This document shows, one piece after another, positions 6,231 to 6,294 of a DNA stretch of 6,294 bases. Below the pieces are notes generated by a model. That model worked only from the letters and a program-made list of their open reading frames with translations. It ran no database searches and was not told the DNA's origin. Made by a program: the position numbers and the translations under genes. The stretch comes from Methanosarcina sp. (GTDB lineage Archaea; Halobacteriota; Methanosarcinia; Methanosarcinales; Methanosarcinaceae): NCBI GenBank assembly GCA_017883485.1, contig JADGNM010000162.1:1-6294 (forward strand), written 5' to 3'. Position 1 is the first letter of the stretch; every line of letters begins with the position of its first letter.

Positions 6231-6240
6231 TTAAATATAT
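6231..6240 (+). promoter_or_regulatory. Candidate TATA box for a gene leaving the window
   Basis: TTAAATATAT is centred about 27 nt upstream of the ATG at 6263, the same spacing as for the orphan gene upstream. A 5-bp inverted repeat, AGTAT (6248-6252) / ATACT (6257-6261), lies between it and the ATG, over the expected transcript start. Confidence 0.4.
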
Positions 6241-6262
6241 TAGTAGCAGTATAAATATACTC

Positions 6263-6294
6263 ATGCCTCGTATAAGTTGTCGTCCTAAATTATC
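6263..6294 (+). CDS. Possible 5' end of a further gene, cut by the window edge
   Basis: An ATG opens a frame reading MPRISCRPKL that stays open to the window end (10 codons). The only support is the TATA box at a leaderless spacing; ten codons are too few to judge coding or family. The Arg/Lys/Pro-rich beginning faintly recalls short helix-turn-helix proteins, but I place no weight on that. Confidence 0.3.
   Translation, partial: MPRISCRPKL

Overview
The window looks like a chromosomal segment of a methanogenic archaeon, most likely Methanosarcina. The intergenic DNA is AT-rich with TATA/BRE-type promoters and few Shine-Dalgarno sites. There is a DUF2117 protein (a family I know only from archaea), and the intergenic sequence and protein wording resemble Methanosarcina as I remember it. 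No database search was possible, so the genus is an inference.

Layout. At 84-497/512 (minus) lies a small cysteine-containing protein that resembles the isolated N-terminal domain of archaeal type II/IV secretion ATPases. At about 513-921 there is no convincing gene, but there is a G+C-richer repeat-like block (about 640-765) with three imperfect 10-nt units. At 922-2082/2091 (minus) is a DUF2117 protein. It is divergent from a UPF0173 metallo-beta-lactamase-fold hydrolase (2278-2970, plus). The 186-bp region between them holds a TATA box for each gene and a perfect 8-bp dyad. At 3068-4330 and 4407-5663 (plus) are two tandem LarA-family (DUF2088) proteins, about 69% identical by hand count. 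Both keep the Lys and His residues that hold the nickel-pincer cofactor of lactate racemase. At 5853-6143 (plus) is a 96-residue orphan protein with a well-placed TATA box. The last 32 bases may be the start of another leaderless gene.

How the genes may work together. The two LarA paralogs probably form one transcription unit (76-bp gap) and would racemise or epimerise alpha-hydroxy acids. The cofactor-making genes larB, larC and larE are not in the window. The metallo-hydrolase just upstream is on the same strand but appears to have its own promoter, and nothing shows a shared pathway. The most interesting point is the LarA pair: one copy keeps a canonical-looking segment after the last nickel-ligand His and the other has a rewritten one, which suggests different substrates. 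I see no CRISPR array, complete tRNA, rRNA, transposase or integrase, and no clear undescribed multi-gene system.
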